Assembly: GCA_937899835.1 (NCBI GenBank)
Contig: CALCCE010000284.1
Span: 1 to 50,129 of the forward strand
Origin: an uncultured Flavobacteriales bacterium
Lineage (GTDB): Bacteria > Bacteroidota > Bacteroidia > Flavobacteriales_G > Salibacteraceae
Length of the DNA stretch: 50,129 bases
Direction: 5' to 3'
Each line of letters opens with the position of its first letter. Within the stretch, counting starts at the first letter, position 1. Under the pieces are notes generated by a model that saw only the letters and a list, made by a program, of their open reading frames with translations, made no database searches and was not told where the DNA came from. The translations under genes were made by a program, and so were the position numbers. Positions 49,810 to 50,129 of the stretch are shown here, piece by piece.

Positions 49810-50129
49810 GTTTTTCTATATCAAAGAAATAAAAATGATGTCTAAGGAGGCACTCAAAAAACCTGTCCTGTTGTGAGGCCCTTAATACCACTGGCATCTC
49901 CGTTAATATAAAACATTGAAAATCAGTACGCACCACATTATTCAGATCACCAACGTTTTGCCGAACAAAGACATGAGTAACGGTAATAAAGGGACTCTTT
50001 ACCGTGCCTGAAAGTTCTTCTTGAGTGGTGCTCATCTAATCATATCAAGGGATCGGAATAACGTTTTAAAGCGTATCCGTTAAAATTGCATAGCCTGGAT
50101 TAACCGTCCTCCTATTATATGTTGAACCA
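49810..50129 (-). other. Window end, no confident gene
   Basis: The stretch upstream of the SigZ promoter contains one open frame on the minus strand (49778-50035, 85 codons) beginning MSTTQEELSGTVKSPFITVTHVF. Its first ~60 residues look plausible, but its 3' end runs through the SigZ promoter and has poor composition (FFDIEKLCVFFHQARL). It may be a decayed gene remnant or chance. No promoter, RNA or repeat is otherwise evident up to the window edge. Confidence 0.3.

Overview
The window reads as chromosomal DNA of a Bacteroidota bacterium. Three proteins end in type IX secretion (T9SS) C-terminal sorting domains. Several sensors are two-component-style beta-propeller (Reg_prop/Y_Y_Y) or LytS/LytTR proteins. 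Two promoters fit the Bacteroidota TTG-N20-TAnnTTTG pattern, and starts generally lack strong Shine-Dalgarno sequences. An HMG-CoA synthase and the gene style suggest a Flavobacteriales/Cryomorphaceae-like or Saprospiria-like lineage, but I cannot fix the order. I see no tRNA, rRNA, CRISPR array, phage module or insertion sequence. Coding density is high, with many stop-start overlaps.

Layout, 0-15 kb: an ECF42-type sigma factor locus with DGPF/YCII proteins and a SRPBCC protein (minus, 21-2778); msrB followed 2 nt later by a secreted endonuclease/exonuclease/phosphatase-fold protein that has lost most catalytic residues; an ABC exporter; a secreted S41 peptidase; a TetR regulator with near-identical palindromic operators in front of itself and of a FabF-type ketoacyl-ACP synthase; two tandem paralogous exported proteins; a 47-residue protein; a membrane/SelL-like redox fusion; a probably frameshifted small gene; a block-charged protein and a DUF763 protein. 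15-30 kb: a propeller histidine kinase/LytTR regulator pair downstream of a methyltransferase and two TonB_C proteins; an ECF sigma/membrane protein/Spy-like trio; an O-antigen-ligase-like polymerase with a Wzz-like partner; a LytS/LytTR pair divergent from a Spy-like T9SS protein, with a 21-bp-spaced direct repeat between them that fits a LytTR site. 30-40 kb: NTR-like T9SS protein, TPR-CHAT protease-like lipoprotein, a large T9SS protein, a membrane-tethered one-component propeller-LytTR regulator, and HMG-CoA synthase. 40-50 kb: two unrecognised proteins, a second ECF42 locus with convergent operons, small membrane and hypothetical genes, then arsenite methyltransferase ArsM with a SigZ-type sigma factor.

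The most informative signals are regulatory. (1) The pattern TGTCC-N14-CG(A/T)T occurs in front of the DGPF operon of both ECF42 loci and also in front of the barrel/SRPBCC operon facing the second locus. This predicts a small ECF42 regulon spanning both loci. (2) A TTTGCGTCTTTT-N11-CGTCTATWAA element lies upstream of both sigZ and arsM, predicting an autoregulated SigZ-arsenic circuit. (3) The TetR operator overlaps a canonical promoter in front of tetR and is repeated before fabF. (4) The LytTR repeat links a two-component pair to a secreted Spy-like protein. None of these could be tested by search or alignment here. All product calls are made from recognisable motifs in the translated sequence.
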